A stretch of DNA of 64,000 nucleotides. Origin: Prevotella sp. tf2-5 (lineage in GTDB: Bacteria; Bacteroidota; Bacteroidia; Bacteroidales; Bacteroidaceae). The DNA lies in assembly GCF_900115435.1 (NCBI RefSeq), contig NZ_FOWK01000001.1, positions 186,001 to 250,000 on the forward strand. The letters are read 5' to 3'. Every line of letters starts with the position of its first letter. Position 1 is the first letter of the stretch. This document shows positions 26,236-39,641 of the stretch, piece by piece. The notes beneath the pieces are model-generated. The model saw only the letters and a list, made by a program, of their open reading frames with translations. It had not been told where the DNA came from and did no database searches. The position numbers and the translations under genes are program-made.

Positions 26236-27411
26236 TTACTCAATAGAACCAGTATTGTTATCGAAGTTAACCTTGAGCGTCTTGCCAGGTCCTACTTGCT
26301 GACTGTAGTTCTCTGGATCTGGCTTGGGAGGATCTGCCTTCTCTGCGGCACCTGAAGCCCAGTCACTAGGAATATCAAAGTCACGATAGTAGACGGTCGT
26401 ACCGCTATAGAGCGTGAACTCTGTACGCCACCAGTCCTCACCAGGAACCACAATATATGCACGAAGCTCACCAGAAGCGGTAAAGTCGCTGAACGTCCAC
26501 TCTGTCTTACCAGCAGGCACATCCATCAGTATGCCATCCCAGTTTCCGATAGAGTTACCAATCACACCAGCAGCGCCAGGAGCAACAACCAGTTTCACCT
26601 GGACATCATTGCCAACAATCTTGCAGATAAACTCAAGGACGTACCAGCCAGCCTTGCTGAAGACGATATTACCATCACTGGCAGCGGTGATCTCCAGATC
26701 AGGTACCTGATTATCGAACTCCGTAATCTTGTCATAGCCAAACCAGTCATTCTCCTTATAGCCCCACTTGAAACCATCGGCATTATTATAGATCATGGTG
26801 TAGAAGCGACCCTCCTTACCATAGACAGGTGCTACAGGTTTCCAGGTACTCCATGCCTCGGCGATAGAATTACCACAGACATAAACTGCTGTAGGCATGG
26901 TCACTTCACTAGGTTTATCGTAGCTCAGCACATTTACCTGAATAGCATTTGAGAACACCTCAGCATAATGTGCACCAGTGTCGGCGAGGAAAGCACGCAA
27001 ACGGAAGTATAACGGCATCACACCTTCAGGATCAGCATCCTCATGAGCTTTACGATACATATCCAATACGGCAGCATTCAACTCAGCGGTACTGATACCG
27101 ATCTTCGTAGAGGTATACGTTGTCTTGAGCTCGTTCCAACTGTCATCTTTGCCATCCAGAGAGATCTGTACGGCATAGGTCACTGCAGCAGGCCAGCCAC
27201 CATAATTAGGTTGTGAGGTCGTCAGATTCAACGTGGTAGCAGATGGCAAATCATAGACATTGTTCGCTGCAAACTCTGGTTCATTGAGTTCAAATGACGC
27301 AGGGATCCAGATGGTAGGATTACTGCCATTGTCGTCCTTACAGGATGTAAGGAAAGGCAGGCAGGCTACCATTGCGAAAAGCAGACTTTTATATATCTTT
27401 TTCATATTCAT
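26236..27411 (-). CDS. SusE-like surface lipoprotein (operon 2)
   Basis: A 391-residue lipoprotein (lipobox LTSC). The start could be the ATG at 27411 or the one two codons later (MKKIYKSLLF). An N-terminal SusE-type Ig domain (about 30-170: LNLTTSQPNYGGWPAAVTYAV) is followed by two binding-type modules (YVCGNSIAEAWSTWKPVAP, then GVIGNSIGNWDGILMDVPAG). It sits between SusD2 and the SusF-like gene with short gaps. The order SusC-SusD-SusE-SusF is that of the classical starch system of Bacteroides thetaiotaomicron. The ligand is inferred to be a soluble glucan or galactan. Confidence 0.8.
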   Translation of the reverse strand: MNMKKIYKSLLFAMVACLPFLTSCKDDNGSNPTIWIPASFELNEPEFAANNVYDLPSATTLNLTTSQPNYGGWPAAVTYAVQISLDGKDDSWNELKTTYTSTKIGISTAELNAAVLDMYRKAHEDADPEGVMPLYFRLRAFLADTGAHYAEVFSNAIQVNVLSYDKPSEVTMPTAVYVCGNSIAEAWSTWKPVAPVYGKEGRFYTMIYNNADGFKWGYKENDWFGYDKITEFDNQVPDLEITAASDGNIVFSKAGWYVLEFICKIVGNDVQVKLVVAPGAAGVIGNSIGNWDGILMDVPAGKTEWTFSDFTASGELRAYIVVPGEDWWRTEFTLYSGTTVYYRDFDIPSDWASGAAEKADPPKPDPENYSQQVGPGKTLKVNFDNNTGSIE

Positions 27412-27436
27412 AATCTATTTGATGTTTGTATGTCTA

Positions 27437-29035
27437 TTAATAACCAGGATTCTGTATCAGATTCGGGTTGTTAAGCAAGTCGTTAACAGGTATACCATAG
27501 ATGTAACGGTATGCAGGAACATTGTAAGTACCGAAGCGAACCTGATCCATACGATTTCTTCCCTCAAACCAGAACTCCTTCACCCACTCATCCTGAATTT
27601 CAGCAAGAGAATAGTTTGTCTTGGTAGCTGCATGAGCACGCTTATGCAGTTCGTTTATCTTTTCGGCTGCATCAGAAGTACTGCCATTCATACGGGTCTC
27701 TGCCTCAGCATAGTTCAGATAAGCCTCAGCGATACGCATCAAAGGCAGGTCTGTGTCAACCTTGACAATAGAACTTGTAACATTGCCATCAGAACGAACG
27801 TTACGGAACTTAACACATCCATAACCATTCAGATTGTCAGAGCGGTCCTCGATATTACGAGTAAAGCCTGTGGTGTAGAACAATGCACGGTCGTCGCCAG
27901 CAGCAGTTGTGATATCCTGTGTCTTTGTTGTTACTGCAGGTACCTCACCACCCACGCCAAAGAACTTGTCTACAATATAGCCAGTCAGCTTACCACACTT
28001 ACCCCAAGCACAGTCTGTTCCTGAGGGAATATCAATATCCATTTTACCGTCTGTTGGTTTGTCGTACATAGCAAGTACAAGGAAGTGCATTGAACCATAA
28101 CTCTGTGTGTCAATACCGTGATTCAGGACGGGATAAATATTCTCATACTGAGCACCATTGGTGTCATTGTCAGCAAGGAACAACATCTGATAGCCAGAAT
28201 ATACTTCTCCTGTCTTGGGGTTAGTGGCACCAGCAGTACAAAGCTTATAATAACCATTCTTGATAACTTTGTCTGCATATTCCTTAGCCTTTGCCCACTG
28301 AGCAGTGCCTGTATATACCTCTGCATTCAGATAAAGACGGGACAGCAGCAACCATGCAGCAACCTTGTCTATGCGACCGTAAGTGTTGGCTCCTGGATTA
28401 GCAAGTTCATCTTCGATAGCCAGCAACTCACTCTCAATATAATTATAGTACTGATCACGGGTGTAACGAACGCCAGCCTCTGTGCTAACATGTTCTGTGA
28501 AAGCAGCATTAGCATAGAAATCCATCACAAAGTAATACAGAAGAGAACGGATAAAACGAACCTCTGCACGCTTCTGCTGAACATCTGATGTACCATCCTC
28601 GGGGACTTGGTCGAGATAGTAGTTACACAATGTGATAGAGAAGAACAAACGATAGTACAGACCAACAGAGCTTGCGTTGTCAGCACCCCATGTCTTATCA
28701 ATCAGTTCAGGGAGACCTGTATCATCCCATCTCCATGTTGCCTCTCCAGTAGGAAGTTCGTTAAGCTCCCATGACTTACGGAATAAGTCAGAACGTCCTT
28801 CATCGATGTCAAGGATATCCTTCCAAGCATCATCGTTATCGCCAGGACCTTTCTGGCCTGTGAGAGCAAAACAAGAATATATCTTGTTCAATAGAGCATC
28901 AGTATCCAATTCACTGGTCTGTTGCGGATTGATATTGTCTACATCAAGGTCGCCTGTGCATGATGTCGTCATGGTGCCAAAAGCCAAAACGGCAACAGCT
29001 ACAGGAATCAATGATTTGATTTTATTCAGTATCAT
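27437..29035 (-). CDS. susD: SusD-type glycan-binding lipoprotein (operon 2)
   Basis: A 532-residue lipoprotein with lipobox TTSC. SusD signatures include RFIRSLLYYFVMDFYAN, VAAWLLLSRLYLNAEVYTG, MRIAEAYLNYAEAETRMNG, WFEGRNRMDQVRFG and the terminal NPNLIQNPGY. It starts 28 bases after the SusC2 stop. It binds the glycan at the mouth of SusC2. It is only distantly similar to SusD1 at 16.6 kb. Confidence 0.95.
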   Translation of the reverse strand: MILNKIKSLIPVAVAVLAFGTMTTSCTGDLDVDNINPQQTSELDTDALLNKIYSCFALTGQKGPGDNDDAWKDILDIDEGRSDLFRKSWELNELPTGEATWRWDDTGLPELIDKTWGADNASSVGLYYRLFFSITLCNYYLDQVPEDGTSDVQQKRAEVRFIRSLLYYFVMDFYANAAFTEHVSTEAGVRYTRDQYYNYIESELLAIEDELANPGANTYGRIDKVAAWLLLSRLYLNAEVYTGTAQWAKAKEYADKVIKNGYYKLCTAGATNPKTGEVYSGYQMLFLADNDTNGAQYENIYPVLNHGIDTQSYGSMHFLVLAMYDKPTDGKMDIDIPSGTDCAWGKCGKLTGYIVDKFFGVGGEVPAVTTKTQDITTAAGDDRALFYTTGFTRNIEDRSDNLNGYGCVKFRNVRSDGNVTSSIVKVDTDLPLMRIAEAYLNYAEAETRMNGSTSDAAEKINELHKRAHAATKTNYSLAEIQDEWVKEFWFEGRNRMDQVRFGTYNVPAYRYIYGIPVNDLLNNPNLIQNPGY

Positions 29036-29063
29036 AACTTATAATCTTTTAAATGAATGAGAT

Positions 29064-32000
29064 TTAGAAATTAAGGGTCAAACCAAGAATTCCAACAAAC
29101 GGACGTGGATACATGTTACCATCATAGCCACCGTCAATTTCAGGATCGAGTCCCTTGTAATCAGTGATTGTAAATACATTCTGAGCTGTTGCATACACAC
29201 GACCGCTCGCCTTCAGACCGAACAAGGTGTCGAAAGAATAACCCAGCGTAATATTATCACATTTCAAGAAAGAGGCATTCTGGATATAATAGTCACTCAG
29301 AGCGCCAACAACTGTTCCTGTCTGCCAGTTCTTTGGACGAGCAATGTCAATCACATTGTGCCAAGAATTACCCAAGAACACATTTGAGAGTACGAGGTTA
29401 GAGTTACCTGCCTCTACACCATTATATACATAATTATTAATGCTGGCGCGAAGAGAGAATCCGAAGTCCCATTTCTTCCACATCAACTTAGAGGTGAAGC
29501 CCATCGTTACATCAGGAGTACTCTTCTTGTAGAAATAACGGTCATTGATATTGATGATACCATCAGCGTTGCGGTCTACATATTGTCCCTCAATAGGCTG
29601 TCCGTTCATATCATAGACCTGCTGATAGACATAGTATGCCTCCACAGGGTGACCTACCGACCATGCCTTCACACCATCAGAGCCACCGTCACCAATGGCA
29701 AGACCGCCATGAAGAATCTTATAGCCCTCGCCAGAACTTGCTATCAACTCGTCAATCTCGTTTTTGTTATAAGTAAGGTTATAACCAATCTGCCAGTTCC
29801 AGTCCTTTGTCTGGATAGCACGCCAGTTAGCTGCAAACTCGAAACCGGTATTGTGCAGTGAACCGATATTACTGGTCACCTTGTTCTTAAAGTTTGTACC
29901 TACTGGAACTGTAACAGTATTAATCAGGTCCTTCGTCTTGCGATGATATACATCAAAGTTCATGGTCAGACGGTTGTTGAGGATTCCGAAATCCAAGCCA
30001 GCATTCCACGTGGTTGTCTTCTCCCATGTCAAGTTGGGGTTATAGGCATCCGGACGATAGGTGCGTCCATCACCGAACAAGGGATAATAGGCACCCTGAG
30101 AGTTTGGTGTATAAGTAGCAATATAGGTATAGTCACCGATACCCTCCTGCTGACCAGTGATACCCCATCCTAAACGGAGTTTCAAATCAGACAGCCAAGT
30201 AGCTTTTTTCAAGAAAGGCTCCTCATTGATCTTCCATGCAAGTGCAAGAGAGGGGAATACGCCCCAGCGCTTGTCTTTATGGAAACGAGAAGAACCGTCA
30301 TCACGCAGGGTGAAGGTCAACATGTAGCGATCCATCAACGAGTAGTTGAAACGACCGAAGAATGATACGAGGTAGTTTTCTGTCTTATAGAGCGTATTCT
30401 CTGAAGGCAAATAATATTCACCTGCTAATGGATTACCATCCTCGTCTACCTTCTGAGAAGTTAAAGGATAGAGTCCATAATAGAAATAGTCACTCTTCTT
30501 ATGGAAGTGCTGCCACTCATAACCTGCCATGACATCAAAATGATGAATCTCTGCCACATCCTTTATGTATTGGGCATAAAGGCTGAGTGAGAGGTTATAG
30601 GTATCCATGGTGTTCCAACCATAGTTTCCGTAATAGTAGGTACCAGAAGCATAACTATAAGGACTCTGTGACTTGTTAGTCTTACCTGTGCTGAGATCCA
30701 TACCCATGTTCAAATGGATATGCAAATCCTCAAAACCGTGAATCTTATAGTCTGCCTCAATGTTGCCAATCAAAGCCTTTGACTTACCCTCATCACTATA
30801 GTTATTGAGTGCAGCAACAGGGTTACCGGTAGCAAAGGTATTCACACCTGTATTACCCCATGTAGGATCTTGCCAGTCCGTAGAACCGGGCCACTGCCAG
30901 TATCCACCATAACCGTTATCCTTGTTGTAATCATAGATAGGTTTCGTTGGATCCATATAGATTGCGCCACCAATAGCAGAGCCAGCATTAGCATATTTTG
31001 TCTTTGAATACATTCCTTTTGCATTGAAGTTAATGTTCAAGTGGTCATCGAGGAATGAAGGAGAAAGGTTCACGCTGGCTGTATAACGCTGATAGTTACT
31101 GGTCTTGACGATACCGCTCTGATTGGTATAGCCGAAAGAAACACGATAAGGCATATTCTTAATACCACCGGCTACAGTGATATTATGGTCTGTGCTGACG
31201 GCAGTGCGGTAAATCTCATCCTGCCAGTCGGTATTTGCAAAAAGGTGATTACCATTTGCATCGAAATAGCCGAGGCTATTATAATAATCACTGGCTAGAT
31301 ACTCCTCTTCCGTCAATCCCTTCTCACTCATCACACGATCCTTTACATATGCCTGATACTGAGCGGAGTTCATCACATCCATCTTCTTCTTCACAGCACT
31401 GATAGAGATATTACCGTTATAAGAGATACGTGGCTTGGAGTTCTTCTGTCCTTTCTTGGTGGTAATGATAATCACACCGTTAGAAGCACGGCTACCGTAG
31501 ATGGCGGTAGCGGAAGCATCCTTCAGCACTGTAAAGCTCTCGATATCATTTGGGTTCACCAGATTGAGTGGGTTAGAGGCACCCTGCATACCATAGCTGT
31601 CCATAGCAAGTCCATCAATCACGATCAATGGGTTATTGGAAGCGTTCAGAGAGGATCCACCACGGATACGGATGGTTGCACCAGCACCTGGCTCACCACC
31701 ACTATTCGTGATATTCACACCGGCGATCTTACCTTGCAACATGTCCTGTGCCGAAGTCTGCAATCCATGGTTCATCTCATCCGGCTTGAGAGCTGTCACA
31801 GAACCAGTCAAGTCGGTCTTCTTAGCACGACCGTAACCAATGACAACCACATTGTCGAGAACTGCAGCATCCTCCAAAAGGGTGATGTCGAGACTTGACG
31901 CTGCCTTCACGGTCTGAGTCTGATAACCCACATACGACACGCTGATGTCAGCACCCTGATTAGCCTTCAAGGCGAAGTTACCATCGAAGTCTGATACAGT

Positions 32001-32168
32001 AGCGGTCTGAGTACCTACCACACGTACCGTCGCACCGATAATCGGTTCGCCCTGAGCATCTTTAACATGACCTTTGACATCAATCTGTGCAAAGGCTCCT
32101 ACCGAAAGAAAGAGTCCTAATAAGAGGACAAGCATCCTTAACGGAGTTGTAATGTTTACCTGCTTCAT
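29064..32168 (-). CDS. susC: SusC-type TonB-dependent transporter (operon 2)
   Basis: A 1034-residue outer-membrane transporter, first gene of operon 2. The signal peptide ends at GAFAQ (about residue 28). Then come the carboxypeptidase-regulatory-like domain (IDVKGHVKDAQGEPIIGATV), DNVVVIGYG, the plug (IRIRGGSSLNASNNPLIVIDG, ASATAIYGSRASNGVIIIT) and a long barrel ending LGLTLNF. Its promoter box is at 32230-32237, and the LacI-type operator is 62.5 bases upstream of that box. The regulator gene diverges from it, which makes this operon a prime target of that regulator. Confidence 0.95.
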   Translation of the reverse strand: MKQVNITTPLRMLVLLLGLFLSVGAFAQIDVKGHVKDAQGEPIIGATVRVVGTQTATVSDFDGNFALKANQGADISVSYVGYQTQTVKAASSLDITLLEDAAVLDNVVVIGYGRAKKTDLTGSVTALKPDEMNHGLQTSAQDMLQGKIAGVNITNSGGEPGAGATIRIRGGSSLNASNNPLIVIDGLAMDSYGMQGASNPLNLVNPNDIESFTVLKDASATAIYGSRASNGVIIITTKKGQKNSKPRISYNGNISISAVKKKMDVMNSAQYQAYVKDRVMSEKGLTEEEYLASDYYNSLGYFDANGNHLFANTDWQDEIYRTAVSTDHNITVAGGIKNMPYRVSFGYTNQSGIVKTSNYQRYTASVNLSPSFLDDHLNINFNAKGMYSKTKYANAGSAIGGAIYMDPTKPIYDYNKDNGYGGYWQWPGSTDWQDPTWGNTGVNTFATGNPVAALNNYSDEGKSKALIGNIEADYKIHGFEDLHIHLNMGMDLSTGKTNKSQSPYSYASGTYYYGNYGWNTMDTYNLSLSLYAQYIKDVAEIHHFDVMAGYEWQHFHKKSDYFYYGLYPLTSQKVDEDGNPLAGEYYLPSENTLYKTENYLVSFFGRFNYSLMDRYMLTFTLRDDGSSRFHKDKRWGVFPSLALAWKINEEPFLKKATWLSDLKLRLGWGITGQQEGIGDYTYIATYTPNSQGAYYPLFGDGRTYRPDAYNPNLTWEKTTTWNAGLDFGILNNRLTMNFDVYHRKTKDLINTVTVPVGTNFKNKVTSNIGSLHNTGFEFAANWRAIQTKDWNWQIGYNLTYNKNEIDELIASSGEGYKILHGGLAIGDGGSDGVKAWSVGHPVEAYYVYQQVYDMNGQPIEGQYVDRNADGIININDRYFYKKSTPDVTMGFTSKLMWKKWDFGFSLRASINNYVYNGVEAGNSNLVLSNVFLGNSWHNVIDIARPKNWQTGTVVGALSDYYIQNASFLKCDNITLGYSFDTLFGLKASGRVYATAQNVFTITDYKGLDPEIDGGYDGNMYPRPFVGILGLTLNF

Positions 32169-32229
32169 CTTAGAATTTTTAAGTTAATATATTGTTTTAA
32201 GTTTCGTAAAATCCTCACGATTTCTGATG

Positions 32230-32237
32230 CAAAGATA
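32230..32237 (-). promoter_or_regulatory. -7 promoter box of operon 2
   Basis: TATCTTTG on the minus strand, about 62 bases before the SusC2 ATG. No TTTG -33 is present at normal spacing, which fits a promoter that needs an activator. Confidence 0.55.
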
Positions 32238-32292
32238 AGAGTTGTTTGCATTCGTTCATACTTTTTTTGAGTTAAAAACGTTATTAAGGACA

Positions 32293-32306
32293 TGCAAACG
32301 TTTGCA
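32293..32306. promoter_or_regulatory. LacI-type operator palindrome, copy 1
   Basis: TGCAAACGTTTGCA is a perfect 14-base palindrome with the central CG typical of LacI/GalR operators. It lies between the divergent SusC2 and LacI genes. Its centre is 62.5 bases from the SusC2 -7 box and 63.5 bases from the LacI -7 box. The same 14 bases recur at 34825. Confidence 0.8.
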
Positions 32307-32362
32307 CATCGGATAATATATAAAATAAATAAGGTAAAGGAATAAGGAAAGAAACTTTTCTA

Positions 32363-32370
32363 TACCTTTG
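32363..32370 (+). promoter_or_regulatory. -7 promoter box of the LacI gene
   Basis: TACCTTTG, 25 bases before the ATG at 32395. It shows that the apparent earlier start at 32368, a TTG, is not real. Confidence 0.55.
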
Positions 32371-32394
32371 CATCATCAGACTAAAAATCAGGAA

Positions 32395-33420
32395 ATGGAA
32401 GAACGTACCCCCTTGACAATGAAGGACATTGCTCGTGAGCTAGGTATCAGTGTAGCAACCGTCTCACGAGCCCTGAAGGACTCGCCCCGCATCTCTGCGG
32501 AGCGGCGTGCTGCTATCCAGCAGTATGCAAGGGAGCATAACTTCACACCGAATATGATCGCAGAGTCACTGCGTCATTCCCGGATACAGCCTATGAAAGT
32601 TATCGGGGTCATTATCCCTGAGTTTGCCCATTATTATTTCTCGTCCATCCTTTCCGGCATCGAGGAAGAGGCATCAGCTCACGGTTACCGTATCATGGTA
32701 GCACAAAGTGACGAGAGATATGAGCGAGAGGTGAAAATATGCCAGTCATTCTACGAGAACAAGGTATGCGGCATCATCGTGTCCCAGGCTAAAGACACCC
32801 AGAGATACGATCACTTCCAGCGACTGATAGACGCAGGAGTCCCCTTGGTTTTCTACGATCGTATTTGTACGGGAGTAAATGCTAGCCGCGTGGTGGTGGA
32901 TGACTATATGGGTGCCTTCAATGCTGTGTCGCATCTGATAGCAACGGGGTGTAACAGGATTGCCTATTATGGTTCCGCAATGACACTGGAGATCTCCAAA
33001 AACCGATATAACGGTTACAGGGATGCCTTGTTGAAAAACGGCATCCAACCTGATCCGGAACTGGTACGTATTTGTGACAACCGGACAGATGCAGAGGCGA
33101 TTACTCCAGAGATCCTTAAAAGCCCTGCCCCACCCAATGGATTCTTTGCCGTCAACGATGACACGGCAATAGGCATCCTCTATACGGCAAAGCGCATGGG
33201 ATTCAAGGTGCCCGACGACATCTCTATTTGTGGTTTTACTAACGGACAACGTGCCGTTGCCTGCGACCCCATGCTGACCACAGTGGAACAACGAGGCACG
33301 AAAGTCGGGGAAGAGGCCGCCGACATCCTGATAGGACATGTGGAAGGAACCATCCCTCGTAGCAAGATGGAACGAAGAATAGTAAGAACCCGCTTAATCA
33401 TCAGGGGAACTACCAGATAG
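32395..33420 (+). CDS. LacI family transcriptional regulator
   Basis: A 341-residue regulator. Residues about 6-30 form the LacI helix-turn-helix (TMKDIARELGISVATVSRAL), followed by a hinge (NFTPNMIAESLRHSRI) and a periplasmic-binding-protein-like sensor domain (IGVIIPEFAHYYFSSIL, VSHLIATGCNRIAYYG, NGFFAVNDDTAIG, ISICGFTNG). Operators TGCAAACGTTTGCA lie upstream of its own gene, SusC2 and GH77. In Bacteroidota, LacI-type proteins near maltose genes can act as activators, and the operator positions here (upstream of -33, not over the promoter) agree with that. The effector is probably maltose or a related sugar. The MFS gene follows 74 bases later. Confidence 0.9.
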   Translation: MEERTPLTMKDIARELGISVATVSRALKDSPRISAERRAAIQQYAREHNFTPNMIAESLRHSRIQPMKVIGVIIPEFAHYYFSSILSGIEEEASAHGYRIMVAQSDERYEREVKICQSFYENKVCGIIVSQAKDTQRYDHFQRLIDAGVPLVFYDRICTGVNASRVVVDDYMGAFNAVSHLIATGCNRIAYYGSAMTLEISKNRYNGYRDALLKNGIQPDPELVRICDNRTDAEAITPEILKSPAPPNGFFAVNDDTAIGILYTAKRMGFKVPDDISICGFTNGQRAVACDPMLTTVEQRGTKVGEEAADILIGHVEGTIPRSKMERRIVRTRLIIRGTTR

Positions 33421-33480
33421 GGTATAGTAATATAGTTCCTATAGTTCCTATAGTCACTATAGTATATTAAGAATATAACA
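33421..33480 (+). repeat. Degenerate CTATAGTTC repeats between LacI and MFS genes
   Basis: The gap contains ATAGTTCCTATAGTTCCTATAGTCACTATAGT, an irregular tandem of nine-to-ten-base words with dyad character. No promoter box is apparent, so the MFS gene is probably co-transcribed with LacI. Confidence 0.5.
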
Positions 33481-33494
33481 AAAGAAAAAGAGAT

Positions 33495-34820
33495 ATGAAA
33501 CAAAAACCGAATTTACCATTTTGGAGCCTGTGGAACCTGAGTTTTGGATTCTTCGGGGTACAGATTGCGTATGCACTCCAAAGCGCTAACATCTCACGTA
33601 TCTTTGCCACACTAGGCGCAGACCCTCACAACTTGAGCTATTTCTGGATATTACCCCCATTGATGGGTATTTTGGTACAACCAATAGTAGGTTCACTAAG
33701 TGACAAGACATGGACCCGTTTCGGACGACGTATACCTTATTTATTTATAGGAGCTACTGTTGCCGTTCTGGTGATGTGTCTGTTGCCCAACGCAGGATCG
33801 CTGGGACTAGCGGTCAGTGCCGCCATGATGTTCGGACTCATTGCCCTGATGTTTCTTGACACCAGTATCAATATGGCAATGCAGCCTTTCAAGATGCTGG
33901 TGGGTGACATGGTAAACGAAGAGCAAAAGGCAAAAGCATACAGCATACAGTCGTTCCTCTGTAACGCAGGCAGTGTGGCAGGTTTTCTACTCCCCTTTAT
34001 CTTTACCTTCATCGGTATCAGTAACGTCGCCGAGAAGGGTGTGGTTCCCGACAGCGTCATTTGGTCGTTCTATATCGGTGCGGCGATCTTGATCCTCTGT
34101 GTCATCTATACCACTTTAAAAGTTAAGGAGTGGAACCCAAAGGAATATGCGGAATATAATGGAAATTCGGAAAAATCTGAGAACTCAGAGCATTCCGAGA
34201 ACTCAGAGAACTCTGGCAACTGGATCACATTATTGCGTAAAGCCCCTTCCACTTTCTGGAAGGTAGGACTGGTACAGTTTTTCTGCTGGGCAGCTTTCCT
34301 CTATATGTGGAATTACACGACAGGAGCTATTGCCGAGACGGTATGGAACACGACAGACCCTGCTTGCGAGGACTTTCAAACTGCCGGCAACTGGGTGGGC
34401 GTACTGTTTGCCGTACAGGCTATCGGCTCCGTTATCTGGGCCGCTGTACTGCCCCAACTCAAGAACATTAAGGTAGCCTATGCAGTCAGCCTCATCATCG
34501 GAGCCGTCGGTTTTGCACTTGTGCCATATATCCATGATGCCTACCTGCAGTTCATTCCATTCCTGCTGATAGGATGTGCCTGGGCGGCAATGCTTGCAAT
34601 GCCTTTCACCTTCGTCACCAATGCCCTGCAAGGTTATGGACACATGGGGGCTTACCTTGGGTTATTCAATGGTACCATCTGTATTCCACAGATTATTGCC
34701 GCACTCTGTGGAGGCATCGTCCTTTCCTTGGTAGGTAGTCACCAATCCACGATGATGATAGTGTCTGGCGTCCTTTTGGTCGCTGGAGCGGCGTGTGTCA
34801 CAGTCATCCGACAAAAGTAA
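33495..34820 (+). CDS. MFS sugar transporter (maltose-type)
   Basis: A 441-residue, 12-segment major facilitator. It begins PFWSLWNLSFGFFGVQIAYALQ and carries SDKTWTRFGRRIPYLFIGA, the conserved loop 2-3 motif of the glycoside/SLC45-like group that imports maltose or sucrose across the inner membrane. The loop between segments 6 and 7 (residues about 221-241) is a run of Ser-Glu-Asn words (NSEKSENSEHSENSENSGN), encoded by a short DNA repeat and likely a late insertion. The gene stands between LacI and GH77, as in maltose regulons of related bacteria. A terminator and the second operator follow the stop. Confidence 0.88.
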   Translation: MKQKPNLPFWSLWNLSFGFFGVQIAYALQSANISRIFATLGADPHNLSYFWILPPLMGILVQPIVGSLSDKTWTRFGRRIPYLFIGATVAVLVMCLLPNAGSLGLAVSAAMMFGLIALMFLDTSINMAMQPFKMLVGDMVNEEQKAKAYSIQSFLCNAGSVAGFLLPFIFTFIGISNVAEKGVVPDSVIWSFYIGAAILILCVIYTTLKVKEWNPKEYAEYNGNSEKSENSEHSENSENSGNWITLLRKAPSTFWKVGLVQFFCWAAFLYMWNYTTGAIAETVWNTTDPACEDFQTAGNWVGVLFAVQAIGSVIWAAVLPQLKNIKVAYAVSLIIGAVGFALVPYIHDAYLQFIPFLLIGCAWAAMLAMPFTFVTNALQGYGHMGAYLGLFNGTICIPQIIAALCGGIVLSLVGSHQSTMMIVSGVLLVAGAACVTVIRQK

Positions 34821-34824
34821 TTGG

Positions 34825-34838
34825 TGCAAACGTTTGCA
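34825..34838. promoter_or_regulatory. LacI-type operator palindrome, copy 2
   Basis: An identical 14-base TGCAAACGTTTGCA, four bases after the MFS stop. Its centre is 61.5 bases upstream of the GH77 -7 box, almost the same distance as copy 1 from its two promoters. Confidence 0.8.
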
Positions 34839-34856
34839 TTCCATAACTTGAAAAAC

Positions 34857-34890
34857 AATCCCCATTCGGACTATCCGCATGGGGATTTTT
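34857..34890 (+). terminator. Terminator of the LacI-MFS transcript
   Basis: Perfect nine-base stem AATCCCCAT (34857-34865) with ATGGGGATT (34879-34887), followed by a T run. The GH77 promoter box begins a few bases later, so terminator and promoter share sequence. Confidence 0.7.
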
Positions 34891-34892
34891 TG

Positions 34893-34900
34893 TATTTTTG
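34893..34900 (+). promoter_or_regulatory. -7 promoter box of the GH77-GH97-GH13 operon
   Basis: TATTTTTG, about 27 bases before the GH77 start. The -33 position falls within the terminator stem and is not a good TTTG. Confidence 0.5.
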
Positions 34901-34926
34901 CCAATAGAAACTATAAATATATGCTT

Positions 34927-39634
<4,708 letters not shown>

Positions 39635-39641
39635 TAGCACA

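Noticed and set aside
27260..28024. A 254-codon plus-strand frame across the SusD2-SusE2 junction
   Set aside because: It spans two well-supported minus-strand lipoprotein genes and is rich in Cys and Ile in an unnatural way.
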